A program made the position numbers and the translations under genes. Positions 32,818 to 39,703 of a stretch of DNA of 64,000 bases are shown here, in pieces. The notes under the pieces are model-generated. The model did no database searches and was not told the DNA's origin. It saw only the letters and a program-made list of their open reading frames with translations. The DNA lies in assembly GCF_031460495.1 (NCBI RefSeq), contig NZ_JAVKTS010000002.1, positions 551,332-615,331 of the forward strand, read 5' to 3'. Source of the DNA: Tissierella sp. (GTDB taxonomy: Bacteria > Bacillota > Clostridia > Tissierellales > Tissierellaceae). Numbering within the stretch: the first letter of the stretch is position 1; each line of letters starts with the position of its first letter.

Positions 32818-32955
32818 TTATTTTTTACTTAAATCTACTAATTGAAATTCCTTATATAATTCAATCAACATTAAATTAGCTCCACACTTGCAAATGCACC
32901 GTTCATATTTTTTTAGCTTTAAATTTATTTCACTTTTGCAAGTAGGACATTTCAT
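32818..32955 (-). CDS. Small zinc-ribbon protein, 45 aa
   Basis: MKCPTCKSEINLKLKKYE then CICKCGANLMLIE: two Cys pairs. It overlaps the end of the preceding gene by 4 nt and ends just before bet. Confidence 0.72.
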   Translation of the reverse strand: MKCPTCKSEINLKLKKYERCICKCGANLMLIELYKEFQLVDLSKK

Positions 32956-33203
32956 GCTATCCTCTTAATTGCATTTCTAATATTTAATCTAGCTTCTGAG
33001 AAATTAATTTCTTCAATTCTCTCCTCGTTATCTACTGCTTTGAAAAACTCTTCTTCTGTTATCTCATCAGTCACAATAAATCCGTCATATTCCGATGCAT
33101 ATGCTTTTTCTATTAGATAGTAATTTTTATCTTGATCAACGACTTTAAGATAGGTTTTCCTCACTAAATCTATACGACTTCTTTTCAACTGTTTAAATTT
33201 CAT
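32952..33203 (-). CDS. Early phage protein, unknown, 83 aa
   Basis: MKFKQLKRSRIDLVRKTYLK: basic start, then an acidic middle (TDEITEEEFFKAVDNEERIE). No recognised family. In the early operon upstream of the zinc-ribbon gene. Confidence 0.65.
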   Translation of the reverse strand: MKFKQLKRSRIDLVRKTYLKVVDQDKNYYLIEKAYASEYDGFIVTDEITEEEFFKAVDNEERIEEINFSEARLNIRNAIKRIA

Positions 33204-33250
33204 GTATATTTCCTCCCAAATATGATATAATTAATCTATTAAAATATTTT

Positions 33251-33547
33251 TTAGTACCTTGAGCTTTTCAGATGGCCGTCTGAGAGCTCTTTTTCCTTTT
33301 TGGCTTTGTATCTCTTAATTCTTTTCAATATATCTGAATCACTTACTCCATAAATTTCCCCTATGGCTCTAAATGTTGTCCCTTGTTCTCTTAGAGAAAT
33401 CATATCTTCAGTATCATTATCATTCAGTTTAAACTTTTCTTCTGATATAATTGAAAAAGCTTTTTCTGGTAATGTGTATTTTTCAGAACATATAGCTATC
33501 GTTAATGCTGCAATATTATACCTAAGATCTAATGCAGTTTCAGTCAA
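33251..33547 (-). CDS. Small HTH protein, TTG start
   Basis: 98 aa. LREQGTTFRAIGEIYGVSDSD looks like a resolvase/sigma-70 region-4 type HTH. Begins with TTG preceded by AGGAGG. May regulate or organise early functions; family uncertain. Confidence 0.68.
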   Translation of the reverse strand: MTETALDLRYNIAALTIAICSEKYTLPEKAFSIISEEKFKLNDNDTEDMISLREQGTTFRAIGEIYGVSDSDILKRIKRYKAKKEKELSDGHLKSSRY

Positions 33548-33559
33548 AATTTACACCTC

Positions 33560-33733
33560 CTACTTTTCTTCTAAGATATGTCTTAATAAATTTATCTCTA
33601 TCTTCAATGTTGCAATCATCACTTCTTTAAAATGCCTTTCTCTAAGGTTTAATTCTGTATTTTCATCTTCTAATTCTTTGATCTGTTTTTGTTTATCTCT
33701 TAGATATGCATTTACAACTCTTTCACTCCTCAC
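33560..33733 (-). CDS. Coiled-coil mini protein, 57 aa, GTG start
   Basis: GTG overlaps the preceding stop (GTGA). Sequence RDKQKQIKELEDENTELNLR is a clear heptad-rich coil. No function known. Confidence 0.6.
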   Translation of the reverse strand: MRSERVVNAYLRDKQKQIKELEDENTELNLRERHFKEVMIATLKIEINLLRHILEEK

Positions 33734-33972
33734 TCTTCTCCCACCTCTCTACAATAAATTGAATTTAACTCCCTTTCTATTGGTATCCCTATCTTTTTAA
33801 CTTTGTTTTCCCACTCTTCCCATTTTTCTGCTGTATACTGGAAACCCCATTTATCACCATACTTTTCAAACATTTTTCTCCTAGCTTCATTGCTATCTTT
33901 AGCGAATACTGGCTGATAATGATTTTTTAATGGATGATCACCGCAAAATGTAAATATGAACTTTTTCATCAT
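33730..33972 (-). CDS. Early phage protein, unknown, about 80 aa
   Basis: MKKFIFTFCGDHPLKNHYQP followed by an aromatic/Lys-rich helix (GFQYTAEKWEEWENKVKK). Start chosen after TTAGGAGGAG. Small proteins of this type are common in clostridial phages. Confidence 0.65.
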   Translation of the reverse strand: MMKKFIFTFCGDHPLKNHYQPVFAKDSNEARRKMFEKYGDKWGFQYTAEKWEEWENKVKKIGIPIERELNSIYCREVGEE

Positions 33973-33980
33973 TTCTCCTC

Positions 33981-34283
33981 CTAACTGGTCCAAAATTCAG
34001 TATTAGATAATTTCACCGATAATTCCTTGTCTTCTTCATCTGTTCCATGGATAAAATAATCAAAATTATCTTCTTTAAATAGTTCTTCTATTTTGGTTAC
34101 ACAAATATTTATATTGTCAAAAATCAAATCACCCCTAGTTACATAGAAATCATACATTTCTCCTACTTCTATACAGTCAACTAAATAATTTAATTGGAAT
34201 TCTAGATTATTTATGCTTAGAGCTTTTGCATATCTAACCCATAAACGATCTTCATCCTGTTTATAAAAAATTGATTTTATCAT
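33981..34283 (-). CDS. Early phage protein, acidic, 100 aa
   Basis: Contains YLVDCIEVGEMYDFYVTRGD and an acidic C-terminus (FIHGTDEEDKELSVKLSN). No family recognised. Start overlaps the preceding stop by 4 nt. Confidence 0.65.
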   Translation of the reverse strand: MIKSIFYKQDEDRLWVRYAKALSINNLEFQLNYLVDCIEVGEMYDFYVTRGDLIFDNINICVTKIEELFKEDNFDYFIHGTDEEDKELSVKLSNTEFWTS

Positions 34284-34462
34284 CTTAACACCTCTTTCTT
34301 ACCCTTCACCCAATCAACTGGGATTTCTCCTGTTTCTTTAATGAGGTTCATAATACCTTCTGCTGCTGCTTCCTTCGTAACTTCCTCTTCAAAACAAAAT
34401 GTAAGAGTATATTGTTTGTATGCGTCTAATGTTGGAATTGGATTTATATATCTAGATTTCAC
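34280..34462 (-). CDS. Early phage protein, 60 aa
   Basis: LTFCFEEEVTKEAAAEGIMN is an amphipathic helix region; ends KGKKEVLR. Good GAGGGAG ribosome binding site. Unknown function. Confidence 0.62.
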   Translation of the reverse strand: MKSRYINPIPTLDAYKQYTLTFCFEEEVTKEAAAEGIMNLIKETGEIPVDWVKGKKEVLR

Positions 34463-34474
34463 TTCTCTCCCTCC

Positions 34475-34909
34475 TTATCTAGAAAATACTACTGATAGCG
34501 CTGCACCTGCTAACTCTCTGACTTCTTTCGTTACTTGATCCCATCTGTGAGTCTCATGGTCTTCTATCATTCCATCACAAGCTATTTTGACCATACAGTT
34601 TTTTACATCTTCTACATCTGATGATTCCTTTTGCAAGACTAATACAGATTTTGCTATATCGTCTATACTAATAGGTGGTAGTATTTCCATACCTAAATTT
34701 GTTGATTGTCTTAAATGTTCGTATCCAAGCCATCTAGTTCCATATACTTCTGTCATATCAGCTACTACATCTCCATGAGGGACTGTAATCCCAGATTCAT
34801 AATTCCCTAATGCTCGTACACTTACGCTTAACTTTTGTGATGCCTCTAATTGAGTTAAACCTGCAACATTTCTAGCTATTTGGTATATGTTTCTGCAACT
34901 TTCATTCAT
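34475..34909 (-). CDS. XRE-family HTH regulator of the early operon
   Basis: 144 aa from ATG 34909 (MNESCRNIYQIARNVAGLTQ) after GGGAGG. HTH: LTQLEASQKLSVSVRALGNY and ESGITVPHGDVV. The C-terminal ~80 residues are unrecognised. Second early repressor-type protein besides the Cro-like one. Confidence 0.8.
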   Translation of the reverse strand: MNESCRNIYQIARNVAGLTQLEASQKLSVSVRALGNYESGITVPHGDVVADMTEVYGTRWLGYEHLRQSTNLGMEILPPISIDDIAKSVLVLQKESSDVEDVKNCMVKIACDGMIEDHETHRWDQVTKEVRELAGAALSVVFSR

Positions 34910-34960
34910 TGTTTTCACCTCCCACTATGATAAAATTTAATTAATTAATAAACTTATCTA

Positions 34961-35137
34961 TTATCTATTCCTCACCTCCCTAGCCTCGTTTCTAAGTACT
35001 TTTTTTGCTACTCCTATGCAATCCTTACCTTGTCCTACTAAAATCCAAAATAGAACGATTAAAGGCAAGATAAGGATTGTCCCATCCACTCCAGTACTAA
35101 CTATTTTTTCTATAATCTTTATTAGTGGATTTAACAT
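34961..35137 (-). CDS. Small membrane protein, 58 aa
   Basis: MLNPLIKIIEKIVSTGVDGT then membrane segment ILILPLIVLFWILVG, then a basic tail (KKVLRNEAREVRNR). ATG overlaps the stop of the preceding ORF (TAATG). Unknown role. Confidence 0.68.
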   Translation of the reverse strand: MLNPLIKIIEKIVSTGVDGTILILPLIVLFWILVGQGKDCIGVAKKVLRNEAREVRNR

Positions 35138-35289
35138 TATTTTTCTTTTCCTTTCTCTTCTATTTCTTTAGCCTCTGCTACTCGGACCAAATTACCTAAA
35201 GCATTGAAAAGGCTTTTCTCTAATGCCTCATAATTTTCATCATAGGCAGCTGCTATTTCTTCTGTAACCAAATCTGGTAATCTACCCAT
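35137..35289 (-). CDS. Small acidic helical protein, 50 aa
   Basis: MGRLPDLVTEEIAAAYDENY, then EALEKSLFNALGNLVRVAEA and a Lys/Glu tail. GAAAGGGGTGGG precedes ATG. Co-transcribed with the membrane protein. Unknown role. Confidence 0.65.
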   Translation of the reverse strand: MGRLPDLVTEEIAAAYDENYEALEKSLFNALGNLVRVAEAKEIEEKGKEK

Positions 35290-35364
35290 AATCCCACCCC
35301 TTTCCATTTACTCCAATAGTTTCCGCTATTTTTGAATATATTTTTATGAGATAATTAAGTTGTA

Positions 35365-35613
35365 CTAAGCTGTATGGTTGTTGTCTCTAGACAACGGTGT
35401 CCTTAAAAAAATAAACTGGCTTATTTCTATTTTATTTTTATTACAAAAGTCAATTAGTCTAGAAATAAATTTATTTCCTCCATTGACTTCATTTTTCAAT
35501 ACTCTATATACATATGAATAATCAAGTCCTAATTCTTTAGAAAATCTGTAAGATGTCCAGTTGTTTGTATTTATATAATCATTTATAGCTTCAACATTTA
35601 TTAGTTCATTCAC
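35365..35613 (-). CDS. Cro-like HTH repressor, GTG start
   Basis: 82 aa from GTG 35613 (NELINVEAINDYINTNNW), preceded by GGGAGG; the longer open frame runs through the operators. HTH: SYRFSKELGLDYSYVYRVLK. First gene of the early leftward operon and divergent from the CI-like gene, as Cro is. A further operator copy lies inside its 3' end (35381-35394). Confidence 0.78.
   Translation of the reverse strand: MNELINVEAINDYINTNNWTSYRFSKELGLDYSYVYRVLKNEVNGGNKFISRLIDFCNKNKIEISQFIFLRTPLSRDNNHTA
35381..35394. promoter_or_regulatory. Repressor operator copy inside the cro-like gene
   Basis: TTGTCTCTAGACAA, the best palindrome of the five sites (TTGTYTNNNRACAA). About 250 bp from the main cluster, so it may allow looping or act as a roadblock. 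Confidence 0.6.
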
Positions 35614-35639
35614 TATTTTCACCTCCCAAAATCCAACCA

Positions 35640-35740
35640 TTGTTTTTAGACAACACTTGTTTAATAACAATATACCATAAGTATTGTTTTTTGACAACAC
35701 TTATTTTGAAAATAATTTCACTCTTATTGTTTATTAACAA
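35640..35740. promoter_or_regulatory. Main operator cluster (four sites) of the lysogeny switch
   Basis: Fourteen-bp sites TTGTTTTTAGACAA (35640), TTGTTTAATAACAA (35657), TTGTTTTTTGACAA (35684) and TTGTTTATTAACAA (35727) in the gap between cro-like and CI-like genes. Centre spacings are 17, 27 and 43 bp. Confidence 0.8.
35669..35697 (-). promoter_or_regulatory. Early leftward promoter (cro-like operon)
   Basis: Minus strand TTGTCA, 17 nt, TATATT. Operator 35684-35697 covers the -35 and 35657-35670 touches the -10, so repressor binding would block it. Confidence 0.75.
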
Positions 35741-35790
35741 TATATGTATTAACATATAGATATAAATAAAATATAAAAGGAGGGATAATA

Positions 35791-36243
35791 TTGTCACAAT
35801 TTAATAAAGAGGAATTCTCTGAATTACTGCAAAAGGCTCAAGGCAACAGATCGTTAAATCAATTCGGATTGAAATCTGGTGTTGATCCAGGATATATTTC
35901 AAGATTTATTAACTTGCTTAGAAACTCCCCTCCATCTCCTGAGATATTACAGAAACTAGCTGATGCAGCCCACAATGAAGTGACTTATGCTGACTTAATG
36001 CAATCCGCCGGATATATAGAAAAAGATATTGATAATAAAATTATAAAAGGCACTCCCGAAGAACAAGACATAGTCCCTGAAGAATTCACCAATGCTGATG
36101 AGGCTCGTGCATATGTAAATAAGCATCAGATATTTGGTTCTGGAGGATTTGATGCTGATAAATTAGATGATGAGGAGATTTTAGAGTTTGCTAATGCTTT
36201 GCTAGAACAAATGAAGATGGTTAGTTATAAATATAAAAAGTAG
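35791..36243 (+). CDS. CI/ImmR-like phage repressor
   Basis: 150 aa, TTG start with a strong AAAGGAGGG ribosome binding site. XRE HTH at about residues 18-60 (SLNQFGLKSGVDPGYISRFI). The acidic C-terminus (DEARAYVNKHQIFGSGGF) probably mediates oligomerisation. It is followed by a small coil protein and an ImmA protease, the ImmR/ImmA arrangement known from ICEBs1, so inactivation is probably by protease rather than RecA-driven self-cleavage. Confidence 0.85.
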   Translation: MSQFNKEEFSELLQKAQGNRSLNQFGLKSGVDPGYISRFINLLRNSPPSPEILQKLADAAHNEVTYADLMQSAGYIEKDIDNKIIKGTPEEQDIVPEEFTNADEARAYVNKHQIFGSGGFDADKLDDEEILEFANALLEQMKMVSYKYKK

Positions 36244-36278
36244 TAATAAATAAAATATAAAAATCGGAGTGCTAAAAT

Positions 36279-36554
36279 ATGAATGATAACAATCAATTAT
36301 TTGAATTAATTAGTAAAATGTACGGTGAAATGCAAGAAGGTTTCGGAAAAATTAGAACTGAAATGCAAGATGGATTTAAAGAAGTAAATGAAAGACTAGA
36401 CAGAGTGGAAAACAGAGTTACTATTATGGAGCAAGATCATGGAAAAAAACTAGATTTATTATTCGATGGATATAAGCAAAATGCTGAAATATTAGAAAGA
36501 ATTGAAACAGAAGTATCTAAGCATGAAGAAGTAATAATTAGAAGAGTAAAATAG
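36279..36554 (+). CDS. Coiled-coil protein between repressor and ImmA
   Basis: 91 aa of heptads (FGKIRTEMQDGFKEVNERLD, RVENRVTIMEQDHGKKLDLL). No membrane segment. Its place in the immunity operon suggests a role in repressor or protease control, but none is known to me. Confidence 0.72.
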   Translation: MNDNNQLFELISKMYGEMQEGFGKIRTEMQDGFKEVNERLDRVENRVTIMEQDHGKKLDLLFDGYKQNAEILERIETEVSKHEEVIIRRVK

Positions 36555-36605
36555 TAATAACCAAAATATAAAAAACTAATGTTATTACCAATGGCAGGTG
36601 ATTAT

Positions 36606-37046
36606 ATGGATTTAATTTGGATAGATGAATATGTTGATGGAGTAATAGACTACTGCTATTCTAGAGATATTTTTGAAATATATAATACACTGGACATAAG
36701 CATAAAAAGATTAGATAAAGATGATCTACTCCTCCGGGGTAATGAAGCTCTTTATATTAGAAACTATTTTGGATTAGAAGTAGTTTTTATTAAGAATAAT
36801 CTTCCTTATAAGTATGAAAAGTTTGTTTTATCTCATGAACTTGGACATGCTCTATTACATATAGAGATAGCTCAAGCTGCTTATAATAGTAAACTTATAA
36901 ACAAGGGTAAGTTAGAAAAGCAAGCTGATTATTTTGCCTTAAAGCTGTTAGATATTGAGATAAATAATGTAAATTATGAAGGTCTTACAACAGATCAAAT
37001 AGCAAAGAAATTTTACATCACTGAAAAAAGTTTAGGTTATGTTTAA
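36606..37046 (+). CDS. immA: ImmA/IrrE-family metalloprotease
   Basis: 146 aa from ATG 36606 (MDLIWIDEYVDGVIDYC), preceded by GGCAGGTG. FVLSHELGHALLH holds HExxH and KLEKQADYFALKLL the third ligand region. By analogy with ICEBs1 ImmA it cleaves the upstream repressor to induce the phage. Confidence 0.9.
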   Translation: MDLIWIDEYVDGVIDYCYSRDIFEIYNTLDISIKRLDKDDLLLRGNEALYIRNYFGLEVVFIKNNLPYKYEKFVLSHELGHALLHIEIAQAAYNSKLINKGKLEKQADYFALKLLDIEINNVNYEGLTTDQIAKKFYITEKSLGYV

Positions 37047-37070
37047 TAATAAAATATAAAATATATTTAG

Positions 37071-37098
37071 CTCAAATTTAGAGATTTGAGTCCTTTTT
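37071..37098 (+). terminator. Terminator of the immunity operon
   Basis: CTCAAAT / ATTTGAG stem, 6-nt loop, then TCCTTTTTAA. Confidence 0.88.
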
Positions 37099-37120
37099 AA
37101 ACCTTATGGTCGAACTGACA

Positions 37121-37137
37121 TTCGACATATTTCGACA
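37121..37137 (-). promoter_or_regulatory. Tandem exact Spo0A-box cores
   Basis: Two TTCGACA copies (TGTCGAA on the minus strand) exactly 10 bp apart. The second covers TTCGAC, the possible -35 of a promoter (17 nt then TACTAT at 37155-37160) for the next gene, so binding would probably repress it. Confidence 0.55.
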
Positions 37138-37179
37138 TATTTTTTATTATTAATACTATTAAATGAGGGGGATAAAATT

Positions 37180-37887
37180 ATGATTTATGGTAAAAAGATA
37201 AAGTTAAAAAAATACTTATTTAAAAACAAGAAAAGCTTCACTACTTTTTTAGAACAATTGAATTCATATGTGAATGATCAAAATGTTCAATATGAAATTG
37301 AATTATTTAATAATAATTATTCTATGGAGTTCAACAGTTTTGATACCTTAATCGAAGCTGTCAATGCCTCAAACATCATTTACTATTTAAAGATTTTTTT
37401 GATATCAGATAAATCACAGGCCCCTAACAAAATTGAATTAATTTATCATAACATGGATGATTTAAAGCATAAAACAAATATTAAATTATCCTCTAAGGAT
37501 GCCAATTGGATAGAAACTACTGAGCAAGAAATTCTAGAATTATTAGAAGATAAGAAAAATTCCTGGAGTTTTCTCACTAATGACTTTATTACCATGTTAA
37601 TGGCAGGTCTAATTTCAATTTTGTATTTCTTTGTATTCTTTAATGCAACAGACCTTAGCAATATATCTAACTTGCTTAAATTTATGATTATGTATTTATT
37701 TATATTCTTCGTTTATGAGGTGTTAATGCTGTCACTAATTCCAACTTTTAAGATTAAATGGAAATTACCACTTAATCCAGTTATTAAATACTTAAGGAAC
37801 AAAATTACCGATAACATAGTTAATACTATTTTAAGTGGAATTACAGGAGCAATAATCACCATTTTTGTTGCTAGATTATTTCGCTGA
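37180..37887 (+). CDS. Membrane protein of unknown function (cargo)
   Basis: 235 aa. Cytoplasmic N-terminal ~135 residues (KIKLKKYLFKNKKSFTTFLE...), then three hydrophobic segments (about 140-160, 163-185, 212-232). AGGGGG ribosome binding site. Lies between immunity and integrase genes, where lysogen-expressed exclusion or defence genes are frequent. No family recognised. Confidence 0.72.
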   Translation: MIYGKKIKLKKYLFKNKKSFTTFLEQLNSYVNDQNVQYEIELFNNNYSMEFNSFDTLIEAVNASNIIYYLKIFLISDKSQAPNKIELIYHNMDDLKHKTNIKLSSKDANWIETTEQEILELLEDKKNSWSFLTNDFITMLMAGLISILYFFVFFNATDLSNISNLLKFMIMYLFIFFVYEVLMLSLIPTFKIKWKLPLNPVIKYLRNKITDNIVNTILSGITGAIITIFVARLFR

Positions 37888-37932
37888 GATAGATATAATA
37901 GTTTTTAATAATAAAATTAAGGGGGATATCAA

Positions 37933-38391
37933 ATGAAAAAAAGAAGAATTACATCATTTATGCTAGCTGCAGTAATAGCATTAACACCTTCCAGTGCACT
38001 TACGCATAGTGGTAGAACTGACAGCTCTGGTGGACACAAGGATAACAAAAATAAAAGTGGTCTAGGTTCATATCATTACCATTGTGGTGGCAACCCTCCT
38101 CACTTACATAAAGATGGAGTTTGCCCTTATATTAGCTCCACTACTTCTACATCTACTACTAAAACTAGTACAAGCAGTACAAAAAAGACTTCTACTACAT
38201 CTACCTCGACTAAAAAAGCAGAAATTAAGAAGGTCCAGGAAAAACTTAATGAATTAGGCTATGATTGTGGTACTCCTGATGGAGTTGCTGGAAAGAAAAC
38301 AACTGCAGCTGTTAAGAAGTTTCAAGAAGATAATGATCTTGAAGCAGATGGGATTGTAGGATCTAAAACTAAAGATGCATTGGGGATATAA
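37933..38391 (+). CDS. Secreted YHYH-domain protein with peptidoglycan-binding repeat (cargo)
   Basis: 152 aa. Signal peptide (KKRRITSFMLAAVIALTPSS), YHYH region (HSGRTDSSGGHKDNKNKSG, GSYHYHCGGNPPHLH), a Ser/Thr linker (about 75-95) and a C-terminal PG_binding_1 repeat (VQEKLNELGYDCGTPDG). The YHYH histidines may bind metal. Exported and wall-bound; probable lysogenic-conversion gene. Confidence 0.85.
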   Translation: MKKRRITSFMLAAVIALTPSSALTHSGRTDSSGGHKDNKNKSGLGSYHYHCGGNPPHLHKDGVCPYISSTTSTSTTKTSTSSTKKTSTTSTSTKKAEIKKVQEKLNELGYDCGTPDGVAGKKTTAAVKKFQEDNDLEADGIVGSKTKDALGI

Positions 38392-38412
38392 GCCTACTAG
38401 TTTAATGACTAC

Positions 38413-38429
38413 TGACGAAAAATTCAGAC
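38413..38429. promoter_or_regulatory. Spo0A-box-like sites upstream of the two-gene system
   Basis: TGACGAA (exact TGNCGAA core) at 38413-38419, then TTCAGACA (TGTCTGAA on the other strand) shortly after. Weak evidence, listed with the other sites. Confidence 0.3.
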
Positions 38430-38476
38430 ATAATAATATTGTTTGAATTCTTCATAAAATTATAAAGGGGGATATT

Positions 38477-39703
38477 ATGATACAAATACCACGAAGCTTT
38501 TTAGACGAAAATGAGTCTTATTTAGTTATACCAGTATTAAGGAGATTTTGTTCTAAATATAATCTTAGACAGTTCAATGTTAGAGAAGAATTACTAGATG
38601 AAATATTAGATTTTGCAAATATGAATGACAATAATAGAATTATTTTTTTAAACTGGCTAGAAGAAAGTCTAAAAGAGGGTAATAAACATATATATATAAG
38701 AGATATTTTTTCAAATAATGAGCAATTTGATGAACTAAAAAACCTTGAAACATGTGAAGAAATTTTAGCTACTATATATGAGGATTGCCCAAATAATTAT
38801 ATTTCAGAGGCCACACATGAAATTGAAATAAAGTTACAAAACTACCGTATACATCATCGTGATAACATAGTTCATAAATTATCTTTTAATTTTACTATAA
38901 AACTTCTTTGTGGTGATAGCATAATGGATGTTGGCAGATATATTATTTTTCCTGTTTTTATAGATGTTGACATTGAAAACAATTATATATCTGGAAGAGC
39001 AAAGCCTAAAACTAATTTATTCAAAAAAACTGATCCTACTAATGACACTTTAATTCAAAACTTAAAAGTTAGCAATAAAGAATTAATCATTGAAGCTATT
39101 AAAAAAATTAAGAATGATTTAGATCTAGAATTTAGAGATAACTATGAATCTCATACAATATTTAGGAATAAGCTATTTAATTTATTAAAGTATTATACAT
39201 TTACACCTGATGAAATTCAGTGTAAAATTAATAGTATGACCAATAAAATTGATAATTTCATTAATGATGTATTTAGTGAGCTTGAAATTCCGTTATTAAG
39301 CAATTTCGATAACGCTAAAGAAGATTTAAATATTTTTATTGAGAAATTTATTTCAATAAATTATGATGATCAAACAATTTTTACAAAAGACCGTGATGCT
39401 TATCCTGTTAGGTTATCAGCCACAGATTCGGAGTTAACTAAAATTTCCGAAGCCAGTGCTAACAGGGAACCATTACAACACAAAGAAAAATACTTTGACA
39501 ACAAGAAATCAATTGAAAGAGATGAAAGTTGTGATGGGATGATGTTGTGCTTCAATAGGAATAATACTAAATATTTCGGCAATAATCCTTTTGTAGTATC
39601 TTTAGAAGTAATACAGGGATATTTATCGCTAAAATTTCCCCAATATGTAGAAGAGGAGGATATTCAACATGTTTTATCCAGAGCTATCGAAGATAGTGAA
39701 TGA
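38477..39703 (+). CDS. Unknown protein A of a two-gene system (cargo)
   Basis: 408 aa, soluble, mixed alpha/beta, no signal peptide or membrane segment. Notable parts: RRFCSKYNLRQFNVREELLD, NNYISEATHEIEIKLQNYRI, VGRYIIFPVFIDVDIENNYI and a C-terminal SLEVIQGYLSLKFPQYVEEE. I see no nucleotide-binding or nuclease motif. The next gene starts inside its last 35 bp with GAGGAGGAT as ribosome binding site, so both are translationally coupled and probably act together. Position between cargo and integrase fits a defence or exclusion system. Confidence 0.75.
   Translation: MIQIPRSFLDENESYLVIPVLRRFCSKYNLRQFNVREELLDEILDFANMNDNNRIIFLNWLEESLKEGNKHIYIRDIFSNNEQFDELKNLETCEEILATIYEDCPNNYISEATHEIEIKLQNYRIHHRDNIVHKLSFNFTIKLLCGDSIMDVGRYIIFPVFIDVDIENNYISGRAKPKTNLFKKTDPTNDTLIQNLKVSNKELIIEAIKKIKNDLDLEFRDNYESHTIFRNKLFNLLKYYTFTPDEIQCKINSMTNKIDNFINDVFSELEIPLLSNFDNAKEDLNIFIEKFISINYDDQTIFTKDRDAYPVRLSATDSELTKISEASANREPLQHKEKYFDNKKSIERDESCDGMMLCFNRNNTKYFGNNPFVVSLEVIQGYLSLKFPQYVEEEDIQHVLSRAIEDSE

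Noticed and set aside
33253-33285. Palindrome around CAGATGGCCGTCTG as a terminator
   Set aside because: Lies within the 3' coding end of the small HTH gene and has no T run on the minus strand; kept only as a coincidence.
35614-35790. LexA boxes controlling the switch
   Set aside because: No GAAC-N4-GTTC sites seen; the palindromes are TTGTYTNNNRACAA and an ImmA protease is encoded.
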